A stretch of DNA of 64,000 bases, taken from positions 1-64,000 of the forward strand of contig VENG01000003.1 of NCBI GenBank assembly GCA_009711705.1. The letters run 5' to 3'. Below the pieces are notes generated by a model. The model was not told where the DNA came from. It saw only the letters and a program-made list of their open reading frames with translations, and ran no database searches. Every line of letters begins with the position of its first letter. Within the stretch, counting starts at the first letter, position 1. The DNA is from Bacillota bacterium (GTDB lineage: Bacteria; Bacillota; Desulfotomaculia; Desulfotomaculales; VENG01). Position numbers and translations under genes: made by a program. Shown one piece after another: positions 53,092 through 63,062 of this stretch.

Positions 53092-54419
53092 AAAACCAAC
53101 TCTCCTGTAAGATCATATTCATCGGCTTGATTAATTCGCACAGGAACAAGTTCCCCGGGTGCAACAACCCGGTTAGCACTAAAAAAGACCTGTCCGTCTA
53201 TCTCAGGAGCATCAGCCGCAGTTCTACCATAATATGTACCCTGTATTTCATCGAAACCTTCAACTAGTACTTCCACTTCTTGCCCAATTTTCAACCTGTT
53301 ATTGGCATCTGATATTTCCTGCTGTAATAACATTGCTTCCTTTTCTCTGGCCTGTTTAACATCTTCAGGAACCTGATCAGGCATCGATGCAGCAGGAGTT
53401 CCCTCTTCAGCAGAATATGCAAAAACTCCGGCTCTTTCAAATTTGACTCTTCCCATAAATTCCAGCAGTTCTTGAAAGTCGGCCTCAGTTTCTCCGGGAA
53501 AGCCCACAATAAAAGTGGTGCGTAAAGTCAAATTAGGAACGGAGGATCGAAGCTTATCAATCAAGTGCAAAATATCTTCTTTGCTCCCCCTGCGATTCAT
53601 TCTGCTTAATATTGCATTGCTGGCATGCTGCAAAGGCAAATCAATGTAATTGCATATTTTACTCTCCTCTGCAATTACCTTAATTAAATCTTCCGTAACA
53701 CTGGTAGGGTAGCTGTATAAAAACCGGAGCCATTTAAGTCCATCCACTGCAGCCGAGCGGCGCAACAATTCCGCCAGCTTATACTCTCCGTAAAGATCCA
53801 ATCCATAACGGGTGGTTTCTTGGGCCACCAATATAATTTCCTTTACGCCTGTCCGGACCAGTCCTTCCACTTCACTTATAATAGGCTCCATAGGCCTACT
53901 CCTGAAAGGACCTCTAATATCAGGAATGGCGCAATATGAACAGCAATTCACACAACCTTCCGCAACTTTAACATATGCCGTGGGCGAAAAATGCAGACGG
54001 TCTCTTACACGGTGGTCTTGATGGAATGAATTCTCCGCTCCTACGGCTAAAACTCTTTCCCCGCTCAATACCCTGTCTACCACCTGTGCCACACTAGCCA
54101 CTTCATTAGTACCCATCACACCATCTATCTCGTCCATTTCCTGCAACAATTCACGCCCATATCTTTGCGACAGACACCCGGCCACTAAGATATACGGAGG
54201 AGCATTGTTTTTCCTTAATCGTGCTAAATTGAGAATGGTATCAATTGATTCCTGTTTGGCAGCATTGATAAAACCACAAGTATTTACAATAATCACATCG
54301 GCATTTGTAGCTACGTCTACAATGCTATATCCACTTTGTTTCAAAAAACCCGCTAGCAATTCAGCATCTACTTCGTTTTTCGGACAACCTAAACTTACGA
54401 TCCCAACTTTAATAACCAT
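53088..54419 (-). CDS. rimO: Ribosomal protein uS12 methylthiotransferase
   Basis: A 443-aa radical-SAM enzyme that methylthiolates Asp of ribosomal protein S12. The N-terminal UPF0004 domain (VSLGCPKNEVDAELLAG, VNTCGFINAAKQES) supplies three Cys for one cluster. The radical-SAM CxxxCxxC is in EGCVNCCSYCAIP (about 155). GFPGETEADF follows and a C-terminal TRAM domain closes it (about 375-440). SD AAGGTGAG. Confidence 0.95.
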   Translation of the reverse strand: MVIKVGIVSLGCPKNEVDAELLAGFLKQSGYSIVDVATNADVIIVNTCGFINAAKQESIDTILNLARLRKNNAPPYILVAGCLSQRYGRELLQEMDEIDGVMGTNEVASVAQVVDRVLSGERVLAVGAENSFHQDHRVRDRLHFSPTAYVKVAEGCVNCCSYCAIPDIRGPFRSRPMEPIISEVEGLVRTGVKEIILVAQETTRYGLDLYGEYKLAELLRRSAAVDGLKWLRFLYSYPTSVTEDLIKVIAEESKICNYIDLPLQHASNAILSRMNRRGSKEDILHLIDKLRSSVPNLTLRTTFIVGFPGETEADFQELLEFMGRVKFERAGVFAYSAEEGTPAASMPDQVPEDVKQAREKEAMLLQQEISDANNRLKIGQEVEVLVEGFDEIQGTYYGRTAADAPEIDGQVFFSANRVVAPGELVPVRINQADEYDLTGELVL

Positions 54420-54501
54420 AACTCACCTTCATGCTATAATTTTCACAAAATTAGTATACCCCAACATAATCACCATGTCAAAAGAATTGCATAATCAAAA
54501 T

Positions 54502-54531
54502 TTTACTGCCGGGGACAGCCCCGGCAGTAAA
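54502..54531 (-). terminator. Terminator downstream of rodZ
   Basis: TACTGCCGGGG, ACAG, CCCCGGCAGTA: an 11-bp perfect stem just past the rodZ stop, followed on the minus strand by AAATTTTG. Confidence 0.8.
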
Positions 54532-54537
54532 CAACGG

Positions 54538-55317
54538 TCAAGTATCACCTTCATTATCAGCCCTAAATGTCTTTTTTAAAGGTTGCCCCTTGGCCCCTAA
54601 AAAACCCTTGGCAACACCATTAACATTAGCCTTTACCACTCCGGCATCTCCCACATGGATTGAGATACTTGACTCACCTGCAAATACCTTTTTATCGCCG
54701 GCATTAGCAAATCCCTCAAAAACTACCTCTTGGTCTACATTTATTTGCATCCAACACCTACCATTAAAACTTAGCACCAATTTTATTCCCTCGAATTGGG
54801 CTGAACCTATGCCAGCTTTGTTCTTATTCTCCGGTGCAGAAGGTTTTTGATCAGGTTTAAGTTCATTATCATATGTTTTATTCAATTCTGATTTATCCTT
54901 TACACCCTGAGAGATATCCTTTTCAGGCTCATTGGCATTGCCTATTATCCCCGAAAAAAAAGCGACCAGCCCCGCCACCACAATCACACCCAATAATGCT
55001 ACCCAAGCATACCGCCGCCGGCCAAACACTTTTTGAGACACGACCGTCTGGGACGCCAAATCCTCAAGATCTTCACTCTCTTGAGGCAATCCTGCATGCT
55101 CACTGTACAGATCAACTAAATCCTCACCGTTTATTCCCAGGAAACGGGCATAATTTCGTAGAAACCCGCGCACATAAACCTTTCCCGGCATAATGTCAAA
55201 GTTTTCTTCTTCCAATGCAACCAGGTATTTTTTGCGAATTTTAGTTTGTTGCTCCGCAACTTCCAACGATATCCCTTGACTCTCCCGGGCATTTTGCAGA
55301 GTCGTTCCAATTTCCAT
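54538..55317 (-). CDS. rodZ: RodZ-like helix-turn-helix membrane protein (DUF4115)
   Basis: A 259-aa protein. The N-terminal Cro/XRE-type HTH is MEIGTTLQNARESQGISLEV..IRKKYLVALEEENFDIMPGKVYVRGFLRNYA (about 1-62). A TM helix follows (about 103-125, YAWVALLGVIVVAGLVAFFSGI), then a C-terminal DUF4115 beta domain ending near FRADNEGDT. It helps organise MreB and cell shape. ATG 55317 is 8 nt after GGGGAGG. Its first 77 nt lie inside the 3' end of the selU-like gene. Confidence 0.9.
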   Translation of the reverse strand: MEIGTTLQNARESQGISLEVAEQQTKIRKKYLVALEEENFDIMPGKVYVRGFLRNYARFLGINGEDLVDLYSEHAGLPQESEDLEDLASQTVVSQKVFGRRRYAWVALLGVIVVAGLVAFFSGIIGNANEPEKDISQGVKDKSELNKTYDNELKPDQKPSAPENKNKAGIGSAQFEGIKLVLSFNGRCWMQINVDQEVVFEGFANAGDKKVFAGESSISIHVGDAGVVKANVNGVAKGFLGAKGQPLKKTFRADNEGDT

Positions 55318-56389
55318 CCGGTACACCTCCCCGGCAAGATGACTTACTTAGTTCAGGTAACCGGTAAACAAAACTAATAATGTTTTCAACGGTCTCGGGG
55401 ATGTTTTTGGTGTTCAGTGACATATCATATTCATTGCTGGGTTTATCGGGATACCCGTACAAAGGGTCATAATAATTAATAAGTAAATATTCTATTACTT
55501 CTTCTAAATGTCCCGTTTGTATTCCTTCCTTTAATTCCTCAACCTTTTGTAAACCAATGTATTTTGTCAAGCGCTCCACAGAATTTTGCAACTTGATTAT
55601 ACCGTTTCTGCCTTGTGTAACATATATTTCCTTTATCCTTGCCACCCTTTTTTTAATAGGAGCGTAAAGAAGGACACTGTATCCTTCTTTCATGCAGCTC
55701 ATCACCGATTGTGGGACCATAAGGTTACCAAGACGCCTACTTTCACATTCAACTAAAAATACGCCGAATCCTCTAACTTTTTTAAATTCTTCAACAATCA
55801 AAGCCTCAAACATTTTTTGGCTCGGAGATGGTGGCATGCCTATTTTTCCAAAAACTGAACCCCGGTGTGAAGAAAGTCCTTCCAGATCCAAAACAGGCAT
55901 GTTGTTTTCTGCAAGGACCTCAAGGATTTCTGTTTTACCCACTCCCGTCAGCCCGTGTAATACTATTGCCTTTAACGGCAACGACTCCCGTTCAAGATAC
56001 TCCCTTACATGACTGCGGTGAGCTTTAAACCCTCCAACTACTCTATACACCTGCAGCCCCATAAAACTTAAAATATTGGCCATAAATAAACTCCTGTCGC
56101 CACCTCGCCAGCAAAATAACACAATGGGTTTTCCCTGGGATAATTGTCGCACAGAATCTACTATGTAGGGCAACTTGGGGGATACTATGGTCATAGCTAG
56201 GTTTTTGGCTTCTTGCGCGCCCTTTTGCTTATAAGTTTTACCTACCAGTGACCTTTCCACATTATCCAACAACGGTATATTTATTGCCCCCGGAACAGTA
56301 GCTGTAGCGTATTCCCCCGGGGAACGCACATCCAAAATAATTCTGTCCTTTATATTTATCGCCTCTTCAAAGCTAATATCCTTGAACAT
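55241..56389 (-). CDS. selU: tRNA 2-selenouridine synthase
   Basis: A 382-aa SelU/MnmH. The rhodanese domain (about 1-130) has the active Cys in VLFCWRGGDRS. A P-loop domain follows with GLTGVGKTEILEVL (about 145). The enzyme replaces sulfur with selenium (or geranylates) at tRNA wobble 2-thiouridine, so the organism probably uses selenium. The last 77 nt overlap rodZ in another frame, an unusually long overlap; the C-terminal extension after about residue 345 (PELSKSSCRGGVPDGNWND) is probably not part of the conserved enzyme. SD is GGAGG. Confidence 0.9.
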   Translation of the reverse strand: MFKDISFEEAINIKDRIILDVRSPGEYATATVPGAINIPLLDNVERSLVGKTYKQKGAQEAKNLAMTIVSPKLPYIVDSVRQLSQGKPIVLFCWRGGDRSLFMANILSFMGLQVYRVVGGFKAHRSHVREYLERESLPLKAIVLHGLTGVGKTEILEVLAENNMPVLDLEGLSSHRGSVFGKIGMPPSPSQKMFEALIVEEFKKVRGFGVFLVECESRRLGNLMVPQSVMSCMKEGYSVLLYAPIKKRVARIKEIYVTQGRNGIIKLQNSVERLTKYIGLQKVEELKEGIQTGHLEEVIEYLLINYYDPLYGYPDKPSNEYDMSLNTKNIPETVENIISFVYRLPELSKSSCRGGVPDGNWNDSAKCPGESRDIVGSCGATN

Positions 56390-56525
56390 TAAGTACTACC
56401 TCCAAACGTTTGACCGGTGCTTATATTTTTAGTTTTCCCTAACTCCGGTCAAAACCACACACTTAGAAAAGGCCTTCGACAATTTACCAGTTTTTCCTCC
56501 TTTGAATCGCGGAATAAAACCTAAT

Positions 56526-58745
56526 TTAATTTTGGGTAAACCCTTTAATCTTTTGATCGTATTGCTCCTTGGTAATCAGAACTGTTCTGGGCTTACTTCC
56601 TTCGTATCCTCCGACAATGCCTTTTCGTTCCATTATGTCTATTAAACGGGCCGCACGGGCATACCCCACATGAAGGCGGCGCTGCAACATGGATATCGAT
56701 GCGTGTCCTGTCTCTGTTATGACCCCTACTGCTTGGGGGAAAAGTTCATCCTCCGCCTCTTCTTCCGGCATGATGTCGGAAGCTAAAAATTTTTCCACAT
56801 AGTCCGGCACTCCTTGTTTTTTTAGGTAGCCTACCAAGTTGTCCACATCTGTATCAAAAAGAAATGCCCCTTGTACTCTAACAGGCTTTACAACACCCAC
56901 CGGGTAAAATAACATATCCCCTTTGCCTAATAGTTTCTCTGCTCCCCCCATATCTAATATAGTGCGCGAATCAATTTGTGACGAAACCGCAAAAGATATC
57001 CGAGAGGGAATGTTAGCTTTGATCAGCCCGGTTATTACATCAACTGAGGGGCGCTGCGTGGCAATTACCAGATGCATTCCTGCCGCCCTGGACATTTGCG
57101 CCAACCGTGACACAGCATCTTCCACATCTGCCGGGGCGACCATCATTAAGTCAGCTAATTCGTCAATAATTATTACTATTAAAGGTAAAGGAGGATCGCC
57201 GCTTAGCTTCTCCCTTTTTAGCCTGTTATAACGGTAAATATCCCTAACTCCGGCCTCGGCAAAAAGCTCATACCGATTTTCCATTTCTTTTACCGCCCAG
57301 CGGAGGGAAATAGCCGCTTTTTTGGGATCGGTTACTACGGGTGATACAAGATGTGCAATCCCGTTGTAAGTTGTTAACTCCACCATCTTGGGGTCTATAA
57401 TTAAAAACTTTACTTCATGGGGAGCGGCTTTATAAAGAATACTGGCAATAATAGTGTTTAAACAGACACTTTTTCCCGCGCCGGTGGCACCGGCTATTAA
57501 CAGATGAGGCATTTTTGCCAGATCGGCAACCACAGGCATACCGGCTACGTCCTTCCCCAGCGCTAAACTAAGTTTGGACAAGGCGCCGGAAAAATCCATA
57601 GATTCTATTAGTTCCCGCAAATATACCCTGGCGATTTTCTTATTGGGAACCTCAATTCCCACTGCGGATTTGCCCGGAATGGGAGCTTCTATTCTAACAT
57701 CAGGGGCTGCCATGCTTAAAGCAATATCATCCGCCAACCCTACAATCCTACTTACTTTAACCCCTGGTGGGGGATGGATTTCATAGCGGGTTATCCCCGG
57801 TCCCCTTACCACCTTACTTACCTTGCTTTTAATCCCAAAACTGCCTAACGTGTCTTCAAGTTTCCGCACATTACCGCTGATATTCTTTTCCCCTTTGCCA
57901 TGCCTAGCCTGGGGTTGCTTGCTCAATAAACTTAGAGGAGGCAATAAATAATCTTTAGAGGTTTTCACATCATAGTCCTCTAAGTCACCGGACAAACGAT
58001 TATCTTCCTGATTTATTAGTGGAGCAAATTTCCTGAATACCAACACCTGATCACTACGTCCTTGATCACTTTCCTCCCCATCATCAGAGTCTAAGGCTGC
58101 TGCCTGCTCACCATAGCAATCAACTGGTTCGTTGTCATCACAACCCAAAATTACAGGCTCATCTTTCTTTTTAGATATATGGCTGACTTCCTTCTCTTGG
58201 TATATGAACTGTGATATCTTAGCACCTGCACTGGATAACCATTTGATCATACTCTTACTACCGCCCGTTACAATGCTGACCAGAGAACGATTGGTGACCA
58301 TCAATGTTCCCATAACCCCTAATGTTAATAGGATTATATAAGTTCCTAATTGCCCGAAAGACTTTTGCAATACGTAACTGGCAACACCTCCGATTAACCC
58401 TCCGCCGTCCCCTCCAATCCCAGCCTTTAAAGCATAATCCAGGGGAATGGGCAAGTGCATAACTGTTAATCCCACTAACAGTAATACTAAATAACCGTAT
58501 ACTTTAAAAGAATATGTTGCCTGCTTTTTGGTTCGAAGCAAGCTATAGCCTGCTATTCCAACTGTCAAGGGAAACAAATACCGGCCCTCACCGGTTAAAA
58601 ATATTAGAACTTGGCGCGTAAAACTTCCTACTATGCCCAGGGAAGGATACATTAAGCACAGCAATAATAATACCGAAGCGGCTATCAGCGATATGCCCCT
58701 AATTTCAACCTTTAATTTTTTTTGCGGCTGATTGGAACTCTTCAT
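56526..58745 (-). CDS. spoIIIE: DNA translocase FtsK/SpoIIIE
   Basis: A 739-aa protein. Four to five N-terminal TM helices (about 15-165), an acidic linker (about 195-260), then the RecA-like motor: Walker A GATGAGKSVCLN (about 430), IIDPKMVEL, Walker B LPLIVIIIDELADLM, and VITGLIKANIPSRISFAVSS. It ends in a winged-helix gamma domain (about 670-735; SISMLQRRLHVGYARAARLID). It pumps the chromosome through the septum. ylzJ and tepA precede it, as in Bacillus. Confidence 0.97.
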   Translation of the reverse strand: MKSSNQPQKKLKVEIRGISLIAASVLLLLCLMYPSLGIVGSFTRQVLIFLTGEGRYLFPLTVGIAGYSLLRTKKQATYSFKVYGYLVLLLVGLTVMHLPIPLDYALKAGIGGDGGGLIGGVASYVLQKSFGQLGTYIILLTLGVMGTLMVTNRSLVSIVTGGSKSMIKWLSSAGAKISQFIYQEKEVSHISKKKDEPVILGCDDNEPVDCYGEQAAALDSDDGEESDQGRSDQVLVFRKFAPLINQEDNRLSGDLEDYDVKTSKDYLLPPLSLLSKQPQARHGKGEKNISGNVRKLEDTLGSFGIKSKVSKVVRGPGITRYEIHPPPGVKVSRIVGLADDIALSMAAPDVRIEAPIPGKSAVGIEVPNKKIARVYLRELIESMDFSGALSKLSLALGKDVAGMPVVADLAKMPHLLIAGATGAGKSVCLNTIIASILYKAAPHEVKFLIIDPKMVELTTYNGIAHLVSPVVTDPKKAAISLRWAVKEMENRYELFAEAGVRDIYRYNRLKREKLSGDPPLPLIVIIIDELADLMMVAPADVEDAVSRLAQMSRAAGMHLVIATQRPSVDVITGLIKANIPSRISFAVSSQIDSRTILDMGGAEKLLGKGDMLFYPVGVVKPVRVQGAFLFDTDVDNLVGYLKKQGVPDYVEKFLASDIMPEEEAEDELFPQAVGVITETGHASISMLQRRLHVGYARAARLIDIMERKGIVGGYEGSKPRTVLITKEQYDQKIKGFTQN

Positions 58746-58813
58746 ATTCTTTAATCACTCCAATCACCTATATTATACCATATAATACCACTTATTCCCT
58801 TCTGGGAGTAAAT

Positions 58814-58840
58814 AAAAAAACCGCAATACCTGCGGTTTTT
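58814..58840 (-). terminator. Terminator downstream of ylzJ
   Basis: AAAAACCGCA and TGCGGTTTTT form a 10-bp stem with loop ATACC between ylzJ and spoIIIE. Minus-strand tail TTTTTATTT. Confidence 0.82.
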
Positions 58841-58876
58841 CTACCATGAATCCGCGTCACAGATCTCCTGATCTTT

Positions 58877-59104
58877 CTATTTGGTGGTCTCTAGAAAATT
58901 TACCGAAACGCCGGGAATCATATTGGGATCCATGTAATCGTTCGGATCTGTGCTTAAAAGCTTTACTAGTTTCCCCTGTCCAAAACCTTTATCTTCCACT
59001 ACAGCGGGAATCCCGTTCAGTTCCACCTCTCTTACCATAGGGTGTTTCATATCTTCTATTCCTTCCAGTACAAGTTCTAATTGCATAGGCGTGTACAAAA
59101 TCAC
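58877..59104 (-). CDS. ylzJ: YlzJ-like protein
   Basis: A 75-aa small protein of the YlzJ family: [15 protein letters not shown] at the start, a middle [12 protein letters not shown] and an end [11 protein letters not shown]. Function is unknown. GTG start overlaps the tepA stop by 4 nt (GTGA). The tepA-ylzJ-spoIIIE order is conserved in spore formers. Confidence 0.88.
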   Translation of the reverse strand: MILYTPMQLELVLEGIEDMKHPMVREVELNGIPAVVEDKGFGQGKLVKLLSTDPNDYMDPNMIPGVSVNFLETTK

Positions 59105-59922
59105 TGTACTTGCCCCCCACCGGACTGATGCGACTCAATCCGCCCTTTTATTATATTTACAGCCTGGCTCAGGCCGCCCACCCCGTCTATAAGGCCGGTA
59201 TCTACTGCTTCTTGTCCAATGAGTACTGTACCAATGTCCCGGGCCAACTCACCCGTGCGAAACATTAATTCTCGGAACTTATCCTCGGTAATTTTGGAGT
59301 GCTGCGTGACAAACCGTACCACTCTGTCCTGCATTTTATCCAGGTATTCATATGTCTGCGGAACACCTATAACTAAACCGTTTAAGCGAATGGGGTGTAT
59401 AGTCATGGAAGCAGTAGGAGCAATCAGGGAAACGTTGGTAGCAGTGGCAATAGGAACACCGATGGAATGTCCTCCTCCCAGTACCACTGATACTGTATGC
59501 TTGGACATACTGGATAACATTTCGGCAATGGCCAGGCCCGCTTCCACATCTCCCCCCACTGTATTAAGTATTACCACTACACCTTCTACTTCCCGTGACT
59601 GCTCTAAAGCCACCAGTTGTGGGATCAGGTGTTCATATTTTGTTGTTTTATTTTGGGGCGGAAGCACCAAGTGGCCCTCAATTTGTCCTACAATACTAAG
59701 ACAGTGAATATTGCTGCGAACTTCAGGAACATTGTTGGCACCAAATTCCTTTACAGACTCCATGGTTGCCTTTGATTTACCGGATACCCGCTGCCGGTTC
59801 GGATCGTTAGGTTTTTCCGTGCGCCCCGGATCTTCGGGTGGTTTATTGGGATCTTGATCTGGATTAGGATGATTGGGTTCAAAGGGGAACAAACCTGGCT
59901 CCCACATATACTCCTGCGACAT
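59101..59922 (-). CDS. tepA: ClpP-family serine protease TepA (translocation-enhancing protein)
   Basis: A 273-aa ClpP-like protease. A Pro-rich, low-complexity N-terminus (about 10-45, [18 protein letters not shown]) precedes the ClpP fold (about 65-265) with the nucleophile Ser in [13 protein letters not shown] and His in [11 protein letters not shown]. In Bacillus it degrades small acid-soluble proteins early in spore outgrowth or affects secretion. SD GAGGAGAGG. Located between ylzJ and rnjB. Confidence 0.93.
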   Translation of the reverse strand: MSQEYMWEPGLFPFEPNHPNPDQDPNKPPEDPGRTEKPNDPNRQRVSGKSKATMESVKEFGANNVPEVRSNIHCLSIVGQIEGHLVLPPQNKTTKYEHLIPQLVALEQSREVEGVVVILNTVGGDVEAGLAIAEMLSSMSKHTVSVVLGGGHSIGVPIATATNVSLIAPTASMTIHPIRLNGLVIGVPQTYEYLDKMQDRVVRFVTQHSKITEDKFRELMFRTGELARDIGTVLIGQEAVDTGLIDGVGGLSQAVNIIKGRIESHQSGGGQVQ

Positions 59923-59994
59923 TGTATCCTCTCCTCAATACATATCAATATTTTTCTCTCTCTATTATGCTTAAAATTATAAAAAATAAACAAG

Positions 59995-60049
59995 AAAAAG
60001 GGGACAGGCTACTTTTTTGTTTTACAAAAAAGTAGCCTGTCCCCTTTTT
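59995..60049. repeat. Perfect 26-bp inverted repeat of the GGGGACAG type
   Basis: AAAAAGGGGACAGGCTACTT followed by TTTTGT pairs exactly with its inverse copy around a 3-nt loop. It lies 8 nt past the rnjB stop and can act as a terminator, but stem length and perfection suggest a mobile palindromic repeat of a type seen in many Clostridia. A shorter GGGGACA..TGTCCCC hairpin occurs at 33514-33544. Confidence 0.85.
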
Positions 60050-60057
60050 AAAATCTA

Positions 60058-61722
60058 TTATACTTCCATAATTATAGGTAAGATCATTGGCCTTCTCCTG
60101 GTTTTTTCATAAAGAAACTTCCCTAATGCATCCCGGACTTGAGATTTTATAGCTGACCATTCAGACATTTTTTTGCTTTGGCATTTTTCCAGAGCATCTT
60201 GGACCCGATCCTTAGCATTCTCCATTAGTGTCTCGGATTCTCGCACATAAACAAACCCTCTAGAAACAATATCCGGGCCTGCCAGGATTTCACCGCTTTT
60301 ACGGCTGATGGTAACCACCACAATTAAAATCCCATCCTGGGATAATTGTTTTCTGTCGCGCAGTACGATGTTACCGACATCCCCCACGCCGAGGCCGTCA
60401 ACCAATACTCTCCCGGCATTCACCCTGCCGGCAATTCTGCCGGAACGTTTAGTAAATTCCAGTACATGACCGTTTTCAGCCACAAAAATATTGTCAGCGG
60501 GAATTCCTGTTTCCTGTGCTAACTGGGCATGTTTGATAAGCATCCTATATTCCCCGTGTACAGGCATAAAAAATTTGGGCTTAACCAGATTTAACATTAG
60601 CTTAAGCTCCTCTTGGCTAGGATGCCCGCTAACATGAATACCGGATACCGATTCATAAATAACCTGCCCGCCGTGTTTAAAAAGCTGATCAATAACCCGT
60701 GCAACAACCTTCTCGTTACCCGGTATAGGCGTGGCAGAAATAATGATGGTATCTCCCGGCATAATTTCGACTTGCCTGTGATCACCTGAGGCCATTCTCG
60801 TTAAGGCACTCATAGGCTCTCCCTGGCTACCGGTACTTAAAATAACTATCTTATTTTTCGGTAAACGTTTTATTTCGTCCAAGTCAACCAGCACACCTTT
60901 GGGGATATGCAGGTAGCCTAATTCATGCGCAATACTTACCACGTTCGCCATACTCCTACCTACCACCGCAACCTTACGGTCATAGCTATAAGCGGTTGTG
61001 ATAGCCTGTTGGATACGGTGCACGTTAGAAGCAAAAGTAGCAACCAGAATCCTTTCCTGTGCTTGTCTGAAGGTATTATCGAATGTATACCCTACCGCCC
61101 GCTCGGACATTGTATACCCCGGGCGCTCAACATTGGTACTGTCACTCAATAGTGCCAGTACACCTCTCTCACCAAGCTGTGCCAACCTGGTAAAATCCGT
61201 TACCTCACCATCCACCGGGGTTTGATCCATTTTAAAATCCCCTGTATGGACAATGATCCCTACCGGTGTATGAATAGCCAGCGCCACAGCGTCAGGAATA
61301 CTGTGAGACACCCGAATAAACTCAACTTTGAAAGGGCCTACTTGCACCGTATCTCTCGGCTTTACAACATTTAAGCGAACATCTGCCTGAAGATTTCGCT
61401 CTCTCAACTTGGCCCGTAATATACCCAAGGTGAGCTTTGTACCGTATACAGGAACATTTATTTCTCTTAACACATATGGTAAGGCCCCAATATGATCTTC
61501 ATGGCCGTGGGTTAAAACAATACCTTTAATCTTATCCTTATTTTCTAAAAGATAAGAAATATCAGGAATAACCACGTCAATGCCAAGCAAATCTTCTTCC
61601 GGGAACATTAAACCGCAGTCAATCAACACAATATTTTCCCCGAATCTCACCGCCATCATATTCTTACCAATCTCCCCCAATCCCCCTAAAGGAATCAAGG
61701 ACAATTTAGAATCACGTGCCAA
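60058..61722 (-). CDS. rnjB: Ribonuclease J
   Basis: A 554-aa metallo-beta-lactamase/beta-CASP ribonuclease with 5'-3' exo and endo activity. Metal ligands are in HGHEDHIGALP (about 72), SHSIPDA, HTGDFKMD and the beta-CASP HVSGHPSQEEL region (about 370). It opens LSLIPLGGLGEIGKNM. The frame extends to 61761, but TTG 61722, 7 nt after GGAGG, gives the normal 554-aa length. Position next to tepA and dapA matches Bacillus rnjB rather than rnjA. Confidence 0.94.
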   Translation of the reverse strand: MARDSKLSLIPLGGLGEIGKNMMAVRFGENIVLIDCGLMFPEEDLLGIDVVIPDISYLLENKDKIKGIVLTHGHEDHIGALPYVLREINVPVYGTKLTLGILRAKLRERNLQADVRLNVVKPRDTVQVGPFKVEFIRVSHSIPDAVALAIHTPVGIIVHTGDFKMDQTPVDGEVTDFTRLAQLGERGVLALLSDSTNVERPGYTMSERAVGYTFDNTFRQAQERILVATFASNVHRIQQAITTAYSYDRKVAVVGRSMANVVSIAHELGYLHIPKGVLVDLDEIKRLPKNKIVILSTGSQGEPMSALTRMASGDHRQVEIMPGDTIIISATPIPGNEKVVARVIDQLFKHGGQVIYESVSGIHVSGHPSQEELKLMLNLVKPKFFMPVHGEYRMLIKHAQLAQETGIPADNIFVAENGHVLEFTKRSGRIAGRVNAGRVLVDGLGVGDVGNIVLRDRKQLSQDGILIVVVTISRKSGEILAGPDIVSRGFVYVRESETLMENAKDRVQDALEKCQSKKMSEWSAIKSQVRDALGKFLYEKTRRRPMILPIIMEV

Positions 61723-61853
61723 TTCCACACCTCCAATACCCTTATATAAGATAGAATACAAACTACGCGTGTTAAAAAAGGTGAGAGACAGGAGAAGGCA
61801 GGAAAATATTTATTTGGAATGCGGTAGGAAGCCGCTCATAAACTCTAAAGGTT

Positions 61854-61882
61854 ATTATACTTGATACTGGTTTAGATAACAA
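61854..61882 (-). promoter_or_regulatory. Probable rnjB promoter (sigma-A)
   Basis: On the minus strand TTGTTA (61882-61877), 17 bp, and a perfect TATAAT (61859-61854). It would start a transcript about 130 nt upstream of the RNase J TTG. The gap 61723-62137 otherwise holds only this and the dapA terminator. Confidence 0.65.
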
Positions 61883-62041
61883 CCCGTGCACACCCATTTA
61901 TAACTAGCATATCCGAATTATGGTGCAATAATACCAATATATAAATTCCAGCTAATAGTACTGGTTTTCAACCTGTCTTTGCGCCCGCTCATTCAGCATC
62001 CATCTTGCAGGCCAGGCTAACATTCAGAAACCAAACCAGAC

Positions 62042-62088
62042 AAAAAAAGCCGCTCCCGATTGGATTCTTTCTTCTGGGAGCAGCTTTC
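62042..62088 (-). terminator. Terminator of dapA
   Basis: On the minus strand AAAGCTGCTCCC and GGGAGCGGCTTTTTTT form a stem with one mismatch and an 18-nt loop; U-tract at the 3' end. Confidence 0.8.
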
Positions 62089-62137
62089 TCACTCTACACT
62101 CTAACATGAGCGTTAGAAAGATTTTTTGAACAACCAC

Positions 62138-63022
62138 TTATAACAGACCTTGTTCAGCTAAAATCTTTTTAATGGTCTCCTTTTCTTCAGCATTGGTTTC
62201 TACCAGCGGCAATCTTGGTGAGCCTACCCGCCACCCTGTCATGTTTAAAGCAAATTTAACGGCAACAGGGTTTGTGGCCACAAACATGGCCTTAAACACC
62301 GGAAACAATTCAAGATGCATTTTAGTAGCCATTGTAGTATTGCCGGAAGTAAAAGCATTTATCATATCTTTCATTTTAGGACCAACTATATGAGCCGCTA
62401 CACTGACAACTCCCTTTCCTCCTAGGGCCATTAAAGGCAAAGTCATGGAGTCATCGCCACTATAAATGGCAAAGTTATCGGGTAAAGTGCGGCGAAGCTC
62501 ACTAACCTGATCCAGACTTCCTGAAGCTTCCTTGATAGCTACTATATTTTCCACCCGGGCTAATCTGCTTACTGTTTCAGGTAATATATTTACCGCTGTG
62601 CGACCGGGAATATTATACAGCATCACCGGTAGATCAGTGCTCTCAGCAACTGCTTTAAAGTGCTGATATAAACCTTCCTGTGAGGGTTTATTGTAAAATG
62701 GACCGACCAACATAACCCCATCTACCCCGGCCTTTTCAGCCGCTTGGGTTAAAACTATGCTCTCCGCAGTATTGTTGCCACCAGTACCGGCAATTACCAC
62801 CGCTTCTCCGCCTACTTCCTCCACAACTACCTTAAAAAGTTCTACCTTTTCGTCCTTAGTTAAAGTTGGTGATTCGCCTGTTGTGCCGGCCACCACTACC
62901 CCTTCAGAACCTGTTTCCACCAAATACCGGGCTAGTTTCCTGGCTTGTTCATAATCTACGGAAAGGTCCTTGTCTAACGGGGTTACCATGGCCGTTAATA
63001 GTCGACCGAAATCAATGGTCAA
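62138..63022 (-). CDS. dapA: 4-hydroxy-tetrahydrodipicolinate synthase
   Basis: A 294-aa TIM-barrel class I aldolase that condenses pyruvate with aspartate semialdehyde. [17 protein letters not shown], the catalytic Tyr in [12 protein letters not shown] and the Schiff-base Lys in [13 protein letters not shown] (about 162) are present. The frame opens at GTG 63031, inside GGAAGGTGA; TTG 63022 is preferred and gives the usual [15 protein letters not shown] start. It follows aspartokinase, feeding lysine/diaminopimelate and dipicolinate for spores. Confidence 0.96.
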   Translation of the reverse strand: MTIDFGRLLTAMVTPLDKDLSVDYEQARKLARYLVETGSEGVVVAGTTGESPTLTKDEKVELFKVVVEEVGGEAVVIAGTGGNNTAESIVLTQAAEKAGVDGVMLVGPFYNKPSQEGLYQHFKAVAESTDLPVMLYNIPGRTAVNILPETVSRLARVENIVAIKEASGSLDQVSELRRTLPDNFAIYSGDDSMTLPLMALGGKGVVSVAAHIVGPKMKDMINAFTSGNTTMATKMHLELFPVFKAMFVATNPVAVKFALNMTGWRVGSPRLPLVETNAEEKETIKKILAEQGLL

Positions 63023-63062
63023 TTCTTTCACCTTCCTTCCCCAAACTACAGCATTACCGGGA

